From Sipunculus nudus (lineage: Eukaryota > Annelida > Sipuncula > Golfingiida > Sipunculidae), in the NCBI GenBank assembly GCA_026874595.1, contig CM049307.1, positions 8,023,579 to 8,087,578 on the forward strand: a stretch of 64,000 bases of DNA, given 5' to 3'. Below the pieces are notes generated by a model, which had not been told where the DNA came from, ran no database searches, and saw only the letters and a list, made by a program, of their open reading frames with translations. This document shows positions 13,805 through 26,044 of this stretch, one piece after another (position 1 is the first letter of the stretch; each line of letters starts with the position of its first letter). The position numbers and the translations under genes were made by a program.

Positions 13805-13867
13805 CTGAGCTGTTAAGTTTTCCCTGTCTCTGTCGAGCAACTGCAATTCCCACTGGAATCCCTGTTC
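13805..13867 (-). CDS. 63-nt microexon with IPVGIAVARQR motif (TNRC18/BAHCC1-like)
   Basis: On the minus strand this exon is preceded by the acceptor ttgcttgcag and followed by the strong donor gtaagtac. It enters and leaves in phase 1. The G at the end of the exon at 44869 plus the GA here makes a Gly codon, and the join reads TPFSQGTGIPVGIAVARQR. The other two frames are excluded, one by a stop and one by phase. From memory, vertebrate TNRC18 carries a closely similar PVGIAVA-x-ARQ stretch in its N-terminal half, and BAHCC1 has a related one. The motif's function is unknown to me. The exon is only 21 codons, and the next upstream exon lies 31 kb away, so a cassette exon between them is possible. 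No downstream exon of the gene could be recognised between 1 and 13804. Confidence 0.7.
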
Positions 13868-14559
13868 CTGCAAGCAAAGTTAACATCATATAGTGCATTT
13901 AAAAATCACTCCAGTAAACCACAGCTGAATGCAGTATGTGACCTAGTGCTCTAGTTACCGATTTTAAAGTTACCAGTAGTAGCTGAGAGCCTATTCTCAC
14001 CGAATTAATATCCTCAAGTTATGCTTTAATTCTGAGTGTGTAATTTCCCCTTTGCTGTAATAATAAAATGTATTTATTTGGAATCCTTATAATATTCCCA
14101 TCAGATAATATAAAATGAATTAGGTATTATTTGATTGCATGTTCAAAATTTTCAAATATTAAAGAAGATTTGACTAGGCCACATATAAATTTATGTACCA
14201 TCTTGTAACTTGAATTAACTTAACAAATGCACAAATCTTGAAATGTTTTATTTGTTCTAATATTATACCTGTCTTTATATAATTATGTTTGATTTATCTG
14301 TACAAAGTTGTCTCTCACTCATTAAGAAAATTTCATTAACTTTTTAAAAGAAAATATGGCTATGCTGATGTTATAATTATTGTTTATTTTTATTAATATT
14401 GTTCTTATTATCATTACAAGTAAATCTATATGCCACATTTTTGTATAAAAATAAAGTATCCATAAATGTACATGTCGGAATTCAGTTGTTTTTACTAATA
14501 AATAAAGGTGCTTCAAACAGCTGTTTTATCTCTGTAACTTAATGTACAAAATATATTAA

Positions 14560-16440
14560 TAACTAGACATTTCTTGGCACCGCAGGTGCCAGAGTATCCC
14601 CAGACTTGGAGGGCCCCCCCCCCTTTAAGAATAGGCCCCCATTTTTAGCAGCATATACTGACACTTGGCATATTTATTGTTTCTTCCATCTATCAATCCA
14701 CAATCTTGTTGAAGATGTTTGTCCTGTGACCTTGATCTTTTTAAAGATGTGTCCGGTGACCTTGACCTTTGACCTCATGACCCCAAAATCAATTCGGGTT
14801 TTGCTTTTCCAATGGGACATATACAAGTCAAGTTTGAAATCTATACATCAATAAAAGCAGGAATTATCATCCAGAAACTAATTTTTGGACAGATGGCTCC
14901 TGTGACCTTAACCTTTGACCTTGTGACCTCAAATTTGAGAGGGTTCTTCCTCTCTTAATAGGTGAACTATATGTGCAAGATGAAAGATCTGAGATGAAAT
15001 GTTTAGCTGAAAATGCATCCACATCTTTTTAAAGATGTGTCCTGTGACCTTGACCTTTGACCTCATGACCCCAAAATCAATTTGGGTCTTGCTTATCCAA
15101 TGGAACATATACAAGTCAAGTTTGAAATCCATATATCAATAAAAGCAGGAATTATCATCCAGAAACTAATTTTTGGACAGATGGCTCCTGTGACCTTCAC
15201 CTATGAGCTTGTGACCTCAGAATTGATAGGGTTCTTCCACTCTTGGCAGGTGAAATAATGTGCAAGATGAATGAGCTGAGACGAATTGTTTGGCTGAAAA
15301 TACATCCACAGTCTTTTTAAAGAGGTTTCCTGTGACCTTGACCTTTGACCTCATGACCCCAAAATCAAATCTGGTCTTGCTTTTCCAATGGGTCAAATAC
15401 AAGTCAATTGGCTGAAAACAGATCCACAATCTTTTTAAAGATGTGTCCTGTGACCTTGACCTTTGACCTCATGACCCCAAAATCAACTGGAGTCTTGCTT
15501 TTTCAATGGGACATATATAAGTCAAGTTTGAAATCAATTCATCAATAAAAGCAGGAATTATCATCCAGAAACTAATTTTTGGACAGATAGCTCCTGTGGC
15601 CTGGACCTTTAGCCTTGTGACCCCAAAATTGATATGGATCATCCACTATTGGCAAGTGAGCTATATATTCAAGATGGAAGACCTGATATGAAAGTTTGGC
15701 TTAAAATGCATCCACAGTATCTTTTAAGATGCCAGTCCAGTGACCTTGACCTTTGACCTCATGACCCTTGAACCTATAGGGTTCTTACTTTAGTGGTAGG
15801 CCATACATAAGTCATGTTTGAAATCCATATGGCTATCAACACTGGAGATATCATAAGAGGTGTGTGAATTTCACCATATATGGCAATATTCAAGGTCAAG
15901 GCCACTCTCATAGGAAAGGTCATTACCCCAATTTAAATAAACATCATTCCATAACCCATACCTATGTATATGCATAATATAAAAGAAATCTGTCCATTAG
16001 TTTTTGACTTATAATGCTAACAGTACTGTAAGGTGGCAATTATGGGGGTATTAAACGGCACGAAAACAAGTAAAGAATAATAGGTGGAGCCACCAGTTTC
16101 TGGAACATGACAACCCTATCCATGAACTTCCATCAACTTGATTTTGGGATCAATCCATGCAAGATTTCTTGAGTTATTAAAGAATTTGTGTGATTTTCCC
16201 CCAGATTGGACCTATTCAAGGTCAAGGACACTCTCCTAGTAAAGGTCATGACCTTATTTTAAATAGGTGTCGTCCTCTTACCCATATCTATTCATATACC
16301 AAGTTTAGTAAAGTTCCGTGAAATATTTTTTGGGTTATCGCGCCAACAAGATTTATATGCGTCGGCGGCTACGGCGGTGGCGGCGGCGGCGGGACCGGTA
16401 TGAAAACATAGTATCCCCCGACTTTGTCTGGGGATACAAT
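14560..16440 (+). mobile_element. Pearl/HINE-like element P2, copy A
   Basis: The 5' end is actagacatttcttggcacc with a GGCACC-gca-GGTGCC hairpin, followed by the arm agtatccccagac. About four to five core units of about 287 bp follow, each with ccttgacctttgacctcatg. A 3' part of about 850 bp ends in an imperfect GGC tract (16368-16393) and the hairpin GTATCCCC...GGGGATAC (16411-16438). The 3' 800 bp is almost identical to copy B, so both are young. There are no coding sequences; the minus-strand ORFs arise because the unit length is close to a multiple of three. Confidence 0.8.
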
Positions 16441-16957
16441 AAATGTTTTTTACAAAAAAATCAAATGCAAGAACTCACCAAAAAAAATGTCATGAAAATT
16501 TGATGAGAGAGAAATTATGTCTGAAGGACTAAGTAACTAAACACTGGAGATAAAATACCATCTTTCAGATAATGTGATGGTTTTGTATACAACAAGGCTG
16601 CCTGTTGATTTCAGAGGTGTGTAAAGGAAATATATGTTTGTAAGGTAAGATTATGCAACTAAATACTGTAGATATACAATCTGTCTTGTAATGTGGTGAT
16701 TTGTTACACCTGTATTGTGCAGGATGTGTCATCAAAGATTGCTATTTTGCTATCTGAACTGCTTCTGGAAGGTCACCACAGAACACATCAAATGACATTT
16801 TAAGAGATCACAGATATTTGATAATGGCACAATATAAGATAGTCATCCTCTACATGTATATCATATTCCATGTGTGTGTTGATATCTGGTGCACATAAGT
16901 GTAGCAGTTCATTTTCATTATTTCCACTTTTCAAACACCAGTAACTGAATCATCCAA
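16441..16957. other. Short non-repetitive intronic stretch
   Basis: AT-rich spacer between P2 copy A and the 23-bp minisatellite. No gene, repeat or RNA is recognised. Confidence 0.4.
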
Positions 16958-17135
16958 GTGAGTAGCATATGTCCAAAACACAAGGTCAAGGCTGCCAAAA
17001 CACAAGGTCAAGGCTGTCCAAGACACAAGGTCAAGGCTGTCCAAAACACAAGGTCAAGGCTGTCCAAAACACAAGGTCAAGGGTGTCCAAAATACAAGGT
17101 CACGGCTGTCCAAAACACAAGGTCAAGGCTGCATC
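16958..17135. repeat. 23-bp minisatellite carrying AAGGTCAAGG, about eight units
   Basis: The unit is close to aaaacacaaggtcaaggctg plus tcc, repeated about eight times with few changes. Each unit contains an AAGGTCA nuclear-receptor-type half-site. Apparent 120- and 61-codon ORFs over it are by-products of the repeat. Confidence 0.95.
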
Positions 17136-20100
17136 AGTGTCTTATAAAATTTAATCACAGACTCACAGTTTACATCATTTCACAATTCCTTCAAACCCTT
17201 TTGATATCACCAACAAAGCGGATAGAAATAAAAGACACTCTGGCTGGGGAACATGTGGGATGGTTCTGGATTTTGTTTTTTGTGATTTTAAAGCCATCTC
17301 TTCACCTGCCTGGTTTGTAGAACTAATGTGATTTCTGGCTTATTCTGCTCACAGATAAATTAACTAAGTAATTCTGATTAAGAAAAGTTCTTATAAGGCC
17401 TCTGTGGTGGATTTATGAGTTGTTTATATACAAGCTGTTAGTACACATGGAACATACAGCAATGTTGACAACAGATATACCTGGTAACCTAAGGTGATTT
17501 GTTGCATATGGGCAAAGTTGAAAAGTTCTTAGTTGCAAAATGCTCTACAATAAACTCTATATCATCTGACTTGCCCCTGGATGTGTTTACTGGATGTGTG
17601 GATTATTTTGATAGGCACCTGTGGGATTGGCATTTTCTTGCATATTTTGATAAAACTGATTATCTTTAGTTAATAGATGTCAGATATAGGCCTCTTTAAG
17701 TAAAATACTTTTTTACATTTATCTCACATTAACACAGGCACCTATTAAATTATGATATATAAGACTGGTAATTGTTGAACAGATAAGCAGTCAAAGCTCC
17801 AAAACCTATATAATAAATTATAATGCATGTGAAATAAAAGAACCATTTAGTCTCATTACTGTTATATATAATTATGCTCCCAAAGAGCACACTAATAGAG
17901 AATCAACCCCAGGGAATCAGGTAATGTAATATATTAATACTCAACACTCCATTCTTGTTAATGCATGGTAATTTAACCTCCAACGCAGGGGATAATTTCC
18001 TCTCAATTATAGATAATATCCAACATGTAACATTAACAATACACTCTAAACTTACAGTAGGCTTTTACTGTTATCATGATGTATACAGGGCTCATGGCAA
18101 CAGTTGCAACAGGATTCACAATTACAAACTAATGTGGCCAATTTTACTGTCAGACAATTAGATTTTACAAATTACTTTTTCCCCTGGGTGTCATGAAAGT
18201 GGTTGAGGAAACCCTGGGAAGGAAATTAATTTCCCTCTAAACTTCCAGGCACAAATGGAGAAAAGAGGCCAGAGAGAATGAGCCAGCAGGTTCCTGCTCG
18301 GCTGACCGTCTACCTCTAGCACAACAGGATCCCCCAACCGGTGTTGAATAATTACCAACACTTACTGGTCAGATCACACATACATCCTCTGTCAAATTCA
18401 TATCTGTCAAGTTCAATATTTTAAATTTTCCAGGGTTCTGCAAGGGGTTTGATTTTAATGATCTCACTATACATGGGAAATAGTATATATTAATTATTTT
18501 GTCACAGACAGGACAATTTTTCTAGGAACTAAGGAAACAAAGGAATGGAAATCCTTTTTTCATTATTGATGGACAATATTTTATATAAAGTATTGGATAT
18601 ATTTTAATAGTATCTATCTTTATTGAAGGGTAACATAAAAGATGTTATTTTTCATAACATCAACAGTTTGTTTTACTTTACACTCGATGCATGGAAATGA
18701 TGAGAATATGAATGGGAATGAGAATACTTAATGATTTACCGTCCTCCTGGCTTTACGGCTAAGCATCTTATTCATGCAGGCTTCATTTTCATCATAGTTT
18801 CCTATTCATGCATATAAGAAATTTGAAACTTGCAAATATAAAACCTGGCACAGAATGCAACACGCTAAAACAAAATCAATGTGCTCATTCTAATATCGGG
18901 AATATTTTGTCCATGGATGGTTTTTATGACCTGTAAATAAATGTCATTGGAGATGGTGTCATTTAACAAATCTCCTGTGTACGGATGGTATACCATACAA
19001 GGGAAAATATGTTGTACCTCCAGGTATATAAACAATTGTTTAATGTCATTAAATTTCTGACCTTTTTGCCATTCAATTATTAAATCTCCATTATCTCATG
19101 CAGAACTAATCTATATCTAGAACAGTTATCCTAATAACTCTCTCTTAAGTATGAGCACTCTGCTTTCTCCATGAAGAAGATGAAATGAATGTCTGCTGCT
19201 TAATACAACTTGTAAAGTGTCCTAAGAAGCCATCCTTCAGACTCTGACATGATACTTTATTATATTGCTTCACAACCTAGACTAGTAGTTCTTTATTTCT
19301 GATTTAGGTGTATATCTCTGCAACCATGGATTAGTAAAAATTCTCCACCCATAAAACCATACGTGTGTCAGAGAAACTGAAATTATTTTTGAGCAGGATA
19401 ATGCATGTATAATACAGGTATTTATCCCATAATGATGTTATTGCTATTTTTGTTACAATTAAATTTCTTTTTTATCTGGGACACTTCATTAGTTATGATT
19501 TATTCTCAACCTGAGGAAAACATAGAGAAAGAGAAAGAGAATTCACATGAAAGCATCATAAATCATTTACATATTAAAACCCTATATTACCGGTATGACA
19601 AGGACATTGACAGGAAAATTATATATGTAATTACCATGTCTGTATATTATTCCATTATATACCATATATATTGCTTAATGACCATCATCATATACCCATA
19701 TAGACTAGTTGTATTTTAAAACTTTATATAAGAAAATGGAACCTTACCCAATTAAGTGGACAACAAAATCTTATTTTTCATATAATTGTTATTCAAACCA
19801 AAACAAATGAATATAAAGGTATAACTTAAAATTTACATGTATATTTCCTGCCTCATAGCTGATATGCTCCCTTAATAACAGTCTTTTCTATACTTATCTT
19901 ACCAGTCTTTTCAAATGATGATGAATAAAACAAGTTTAGTTAATTTTCCAATAATACTGGGCAAAAACTTCATGCAGAAAGCATCACTTTAAAGTTATAA
20001 CAATTTAAACCCTTGACCTGAGAATTAAAGACATTGCCAGATATCAACTATGGGATCAAGAGTGCCTGCCAGAACATGACTAGAAACAGAACTTGTTGAA

Positions 20101-22109
20101 CAATCCAGACTGTAATACTGTACAAATCAGAATGAAAAACAACTGATTAAACAGTTATCAATCCTGATTGCAAACTTACATGTTAAAAACTATATAACCC
20201 TAGATCAACATAAAACCTTCCACTCTCCCTGGCAGGGCCTTCCATGGTACTTATATGTGAAATTTTATTGATTTTGTTGCCTGATCTGTTTTATCTAGCC
20301 AGTAAATGTCAATCTTATTACTTTAACCCGGCTGTGTGAAGGTCAAACCAAATCCAATTTGCCAAAGCTCTTGATTTTACAAACCACTGAGGCAATGGTC
20401 CATGCATGTGTATAATATAGGATCAGTTTTCTAAGAAAATTTGTTGAATATTTATCACATATCTGCCAGGCAAAAAGCAGACAAAGACAGTACAAGAATT
20501 TTTTATACTGACATAAAGCAGAAACTCGCTGACCCCAGTCAATGGATAATTAGTTTTTTTTTCTATAATTTTCACTCAGCTTTTCAAGGAATGCAATCTT
20601 GCCTCCATGAATGTGGAACATATATGTTAAGTAAATATGGTAAGTACTACACCTCCAGTACCAGCAGCCCTCTCATCTTGGCAGGATGCCAAATTGCTGA
20701 ACAGCCAGGCAGACCATTTATCCTGCAGTCTCCATCTCAACCATCATGCTGCAACCTGATGGACCATTCCTCAACCCAGAATGCTACTATATTGTTTTTC
20801 ATTTGACTGGATACCTTATACACAGTTTATGACCTGCCACACGCCCAAAACCCATCCCAGATCCATGCAAAATAATTAGTATCTATTTTCAACTGTTGCT
20901 CACACACTAACAATGTAATGGTCAAAGTAATAATCCAATTAAGCTGGTACATGCATGTATAAAAATATCTCACGTATTGTATGATAAACAATTCTTTTAC
21001 AGATAAGTGCACACATTTACAGTTAATAAATTAATATATGTAGATTGGTTTCTAAAATTTGTCAACCTTATAATTTGTTGATGTAACAATAAGAATGAAA
21101 CATACACTGATTAAATATCCATACATGCATTTACTTATGAAAATGTTATACTTTCAATAACTAATTTTTTACTTCAGCTTTGTTTATGGACGATGTGTAA
21201 AATTGTATATGTATGTGTTAATTATTAATTAAGTCTGGCCCATCAGATATAATGTCAGGCAGGTGGGACTATGGACAGATGACAATGGTACATGTAATAT
21301 AAAACAACCAAACCCTAAACCATCAATCAAAGTGGGACTACCGTGGTAAAATATACTCAGTAGTTCTGAATACCAGCAAGAGTATTTCAACCTGACCCCT
21401 TTGATCTTTAATGAAGAAACCACAGAAATGAAATTAGCATGAGAGTCGGGTCCCTGGTTGTCAGAGTTGTTACCACGTGCTCTATTCAAATTAAAACACA
21501 AAATCAAACCCCTAAGATACAATGATTGAAATAAATATCACCATCCATTTTTCAAACCTGTGTACCTGCTTCACTTAATATTTCCAGTCTTAATCAAGAT
21601 TATTTGACAGCTTTCCACGCAAATAAAACATGGGACATTTTTTAGGTCATTGGTTACCATAGTAACTGAACCTGTTCATAATGAGAAGAAGTGGCATTTC
21701 CCTTTAGTCAGAGTGAAAATTCACTGAAGCTGTCATCTGATATACAGGTAATTAAATAAAACATTTGTCACTCAAAATTATACATGATGAGCCCCTCTAA
21801 GTGCAAAATGGAAAACAGAATGATCCCTCCAAATTAAATACATGTCAACCAAGGCACCATTCTTTTAACAACAGACATAATAAACATTGATATTTGTATA
21901 CCAGGAAATGACAGGCCACTGCTGTAGCTATGATATGTTATTCCTAGTTCTGATGTCAGGGCTAATTCAACATAAATTTAATTACCAAAGTTATTATATA
22001 TTAATTGTAATATGATTAAAATTTTTCACCTGAAGTAGGTTTTGCCTATCTCGTCAGCTTTTTGGTAGAAATACTTTAATTAGCCTCCTTCTGCAACTGA
22101 CTAAAACAT
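17136..22109. other. Long intronic stretch, nothing recognised
   Basis: About 5 kb of AT-rich DNA with scattered 60-120 codon ORFs (for example 19405-19719 and 20441-20806). These lack recognisable domains, and their composition is like the background. I see no tandem array or inverted repeat of note. Confidence 0.4.
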
Positions 22110-22110
22110 G

Positions 22111-25100
22111 AATAACTAGACATTTCTTGGCACCGCAGGTGCCAGAGTATCCCCAGACATAGTAGGCCCCCCTCCTACAAGAACAGACCCCCATTTTTAG
22201 CAGCATATACTGACACTTGGCACATTTATTGTTTATTCCATCTAACGATCCACAATCTTGTTGAAGATGTTGGTCCTGTGACCTTGATCTTTTTAAAGAT
22301 GTGTCCTGTGACCTTGACCTTTGATCTCATAACCCCAAAATCAATTTTGGTCTTGCTTTTCCAATGGGACATATGCAAGTCAAGTTTGAAATCTATACAT
22401 CAATAAAGCAGGAATTATCATCCAGAAACTTATTTTTGGACAGATGGCTCCTGTGACCTTCACCTTTGACCTTGTGACCTCAAAATTGATAGTGTTCTTA
22501 CTCTCTTGGCAGGAGAACTATATGTGCAAGATGAAAGATATGAGATGAAATGTTTGGCTGAAAATGCATCCACATCTTTTTAAAGATGTGTCCTGTGACC
22601 TTGACCTTTGACCTCATGACCCCAAAATCAATTTTGGTCTTACTTTTCCAATGGGACATATACAAGTCAAGTTTGAAATCCATACATCAATAAAAGCAGG
22701 AATTATCATCCAGAAACTAATTTTTGGACATATGGCTCCTGTGACCTTCATCTTTGACCTTGTGACCTCAAAATTTATACAGATCTTCCACTCTTGGCAG
22801 GTGAACTATATGTGCAAGAGGAAAGATCTGAGATGAATTGTTTGGCTGAAAATGCATCCACAATCTTTTTAAAGAGGTTTCCTGTGACCTTGACCTTTGA
22901 CCTCATGACCCTAAAATCAATTTGGGTCTTGCTTTTCTAATGGGTCAATAACAAAGCAAAGTTTGAAATCCATACATCAGTAAAAGATGGAATTATCATC
23001 CAGAAACTAATTTTTGGACAGATGGCTCCTGTGACCTTCACCTTTGACCTTGTGACCTCAAAACTGATAGGGTTCTTCCTCTCTTGGCAGGTGAACTATA
23101 TGTGCAAGATGAAAGACCTGAGATGAAATGTTTGGCTGAAAATGCATCCACATCTTTTTAAAGATGTGACCTTGACCTTTGACCTCATGACCCCAAAATC
23201 AATTTGGGTCTTGCTTTTCCAATGGGATATATATAAGTCAAGTTTGAAATCCATACATCAATAAAAGCAGGAATTATCATCCAGAAACAATTTTTGGACA
23301 TATGGCTCCTGTGACCTTCACCTTTGACCTTGTGACCTCAAAATTAATAGGGGTCTTCCACTCTTGGCAGGTGAACTATATGTGCAAGATGAAAGATCTG
23401 AGATGAATTGTTTGGCTGAAAATGCATCCACAATCTTTTTATAGAGGTTTCCTGTGACCTTGACCTTTGACCTCATGACCCCAAATTCAATTCCAGTCTT
23501 GCTTTTCCAATGGGTCAAATACAAGTCAAGTTTGAAATCCAAACATCAATAAAAGAAGGAATTATCATCCAGAAACTAATTTTTGGACAGATGGCTCCTG
23601 TGACCTTCACCTTTGACCTTGTGACCTCAAAATTGATAGGGTTCTTCCTCTCTTGGCAGGTGAACTATATGTGCAAGATGAAAGATCTGAGATGAAATGT
23701 TTGGCTGAAAATGCATCCACATCTTTTTAAAGATGTGTCCTGTGACCTTGACCTTTGACCTCATGACCCCAAAATCAATTTGGGTCTTGCTTTTCCAATG
23801 GGACATATATAAGTCAAGTTTGAAATCCATACATCAATAAAAGCAGGAATTATCATCCAGAAACTAATTTTTGGACATATGGCTCCTGTGACCTTCACCT
23901 TTGACCTTGTGACCTCAAAATCGATAGGGGTCTTCCACTCTTGGCAGGTGAACTATATGTGCAAAATGAAAGATCTGAGATGAATTGTATGGCTGAAAAT
24001 GCATCCACAATCTTTTTAAAGATGTGTCCTGTGACCTTGACCTTTGACCTCATGACCCAAAATTCAATTCCGGTTTTGCATTTCCAATGGGTCAAATACA
24101 AGTATAGTTTGAAATCCATACATCAATAAAAGATGGAATTATCATCCAGAAACTAATTTTTGGACAGATGGCTCCTGTGACCTTCACCTTTGACCTTGTG
24201 ACCTCAAAATTGATAGGGGTCTTCCTCTATTGGCAGATGACTTATATGTGCAAGATGAAAGGTCTGAGATGAAATGTTTGGCTGAAAATGCATCCACATC
24301 TTTTTAAAGATGTGTCCTGTGACCTTGACCTTTGACCTCATGACCCCAAAATCAATTTGGGTCTTGCTTTTCCAATGGGACATATATAAGTCAAGTTTGA
24401 AATCCATACATCAATAAAAGCAGGAATTATCATCCAGAAACTAATTTTTGGACATATGGCTCCTGTGACCTTCACCTTTGACCTTGTGACCTCGAAATTG
24501 ATAGGGGTCTTCCACTCTTGGCAGGTGAACTATATGTGCAAGATGAAAGATCTGAGATGAATTGTTTGGCTGAAAATGCATCCACAATCTTTTTAAAGAG
24601 GTTTCCTGTGACCTTGACCTTTGACCTCAAAATCAATTTGGGTCTTGCTTTTTCAACGGGACATATATAAGTCAATTTTGAAATCATTACATCAATAAAA
24701 GCAGGAATTATCATCCAGAAACTAATTTTTGGACAGATAGCTCCTGTGGCCTTGACCTTTGACCTTGTGACCCCAAAATTTATATGGATCATCCATTATT
24801 GGCAAGTGAGCTATATATTCAAGATGGAAGACCTGGGATGAAAGTTTGGCTTAAAATGCATCCACAGTATCTTTTAAAATGCCAGTCCAGTGACCTTGAC
24901 CTTTGACCTCATGACCCTAGAACCTATAGGGTTCTTACTTTAGTGGTGGGCCATACATAAGTCATGTTTGAATTCCATATGGCTATCAACACTGGAGATA
25001 TCATAAGAGGTGTTTGATTTTCACCATATATGGCAATATTCAAGGTCAAGGCCACTATCATAGGAAAGGTCATGACCCCAATTTAAATAAGCATCATCCC

Positions 25101-25583
25101 ATAACCCATACCTATGTATATGCATAATATAAAAGAAATCTGTCCATTAGTTTTTGACTTATAATGCTCACAGTGCTGTAAGGTGGCAATTTAGGGGGTA
25201 TTAAACGGCACAAAAACAAGAAAAGAATAATAGGTGGCGCCACCAGTTTGTGGAACATGACAACCCTATCCATGATCTTCCATCAACTTGATTTTGGGAT
25301 AAATCCATGCAAGATTTCTTGAGATATTAAAGAATTTGTGTGATTTTCCCCAAAATTGGACCTATTCAAGGTCAAGGACACTCTCCTAGTAAAGGTCATG
25401 ACCTCATTTAAAATAGGCGTCGTCCTCTTACCCATATCTATACATATACCAAGTTTGGTAAAGTTCCGTGAAATATTTTTTGGGTTATCGCGCCAACAAG
25501 ATTCATATGCGGCGGCGGCGGCGGCGGCGGCGGCGGGACCGGTATGAAAACATAGTATCCCCCGACTTTGTCTGGGGATACAA
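22111..25583 (+). mobile_element. Pearl/HINE-like element P2, copy B (longest)
   Basis: Same ends as copy A: ACTAGA, GGCACC/GGTGCC hairpin, agtatccccagac arm, and 3' GTATCCCC/GGGGATAC hairpin. It is expanded to about nine core units of roughly 287 bp between 22260 and 24790. Each unit has two blocks of AGGTCA-type motifs (ccttgacctttgacctcatg and ccttcacctttgaccttgtg). The GGC tract is a clean run of about nine to ten triplets (25510-25537). No transposase or helicase is present. Confidence 0.85.
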
Positions 25584-25770
25584 TAAATGATACAGAGTAA
25601 ACTGCTGTTTTAAAACTGCAGTACTAAATATATCAATCTGTATCTAAATAAATATAGATTCTGGGGCACTGAAGTTATTTACAGCTTTGAACAGGCAATA
25701 CTAGAACCTTTTTACATGATACTGGGCAACCATTAACACAGTGCATGTACATGTATACTTGAGTATTTAA
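25584..25770. other. Spacer between P2 copy B and 45-bp minisatellite
   Basis: Short AT-rich sequence with no recognised content. Confidence 0.4.
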
Positions 25771-25774
25771 ATTC

Positions 25775-26005
25775 TAAACTTAGTCTTAAATCAATAATTT
25801 ACTTCAAGAGCTTCTGAGTTGTGGTCAGTCTTGAATCAATAATTTACTTCAAGAGCTTCAAAGTTGTGGTCAGTCTTAAATCAATAATTTACTTCAAGAG
25901 CTTCAGAGTTGTGGTCAGTCTTAAATCAATAATTTACTTCAAGAGCTTCGGAGTTGTGGTCAGTCTTAAATCAATAATTTACTTCAAGAGCTTTGGAGTT
26001 GTTGT
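25775..26005. repeat. 45-bp minisatellite, about five units
   Basis: The unit contains cagtcttaaatcaataattt followed by acttcaagagcttcagagtt and gtggt. Length 45 is a multiple of three, so an 88-codon ORF runs across it, but nothing else supports coding. Confidence 0.95.
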
Positions 26006-26044
26006 CAATACTTATCTGATCAGCTGTTCTCATGCTTTCTATAT

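Noticed and set aside
22498-24792. Recurrent minus-strand ORFs of 61-106 codons (sharing MRSKVKVTG)
   Set aside because: They repeat because the P2 core unit is close to 288 bp. Frames break at unit indels and no domain is visible.
25356-25547. Plus ORF ending in a poly-Ala run
   Set aside because: The Ala run is the GGC microsatellite of P2 copy B; the rest is element sequence.
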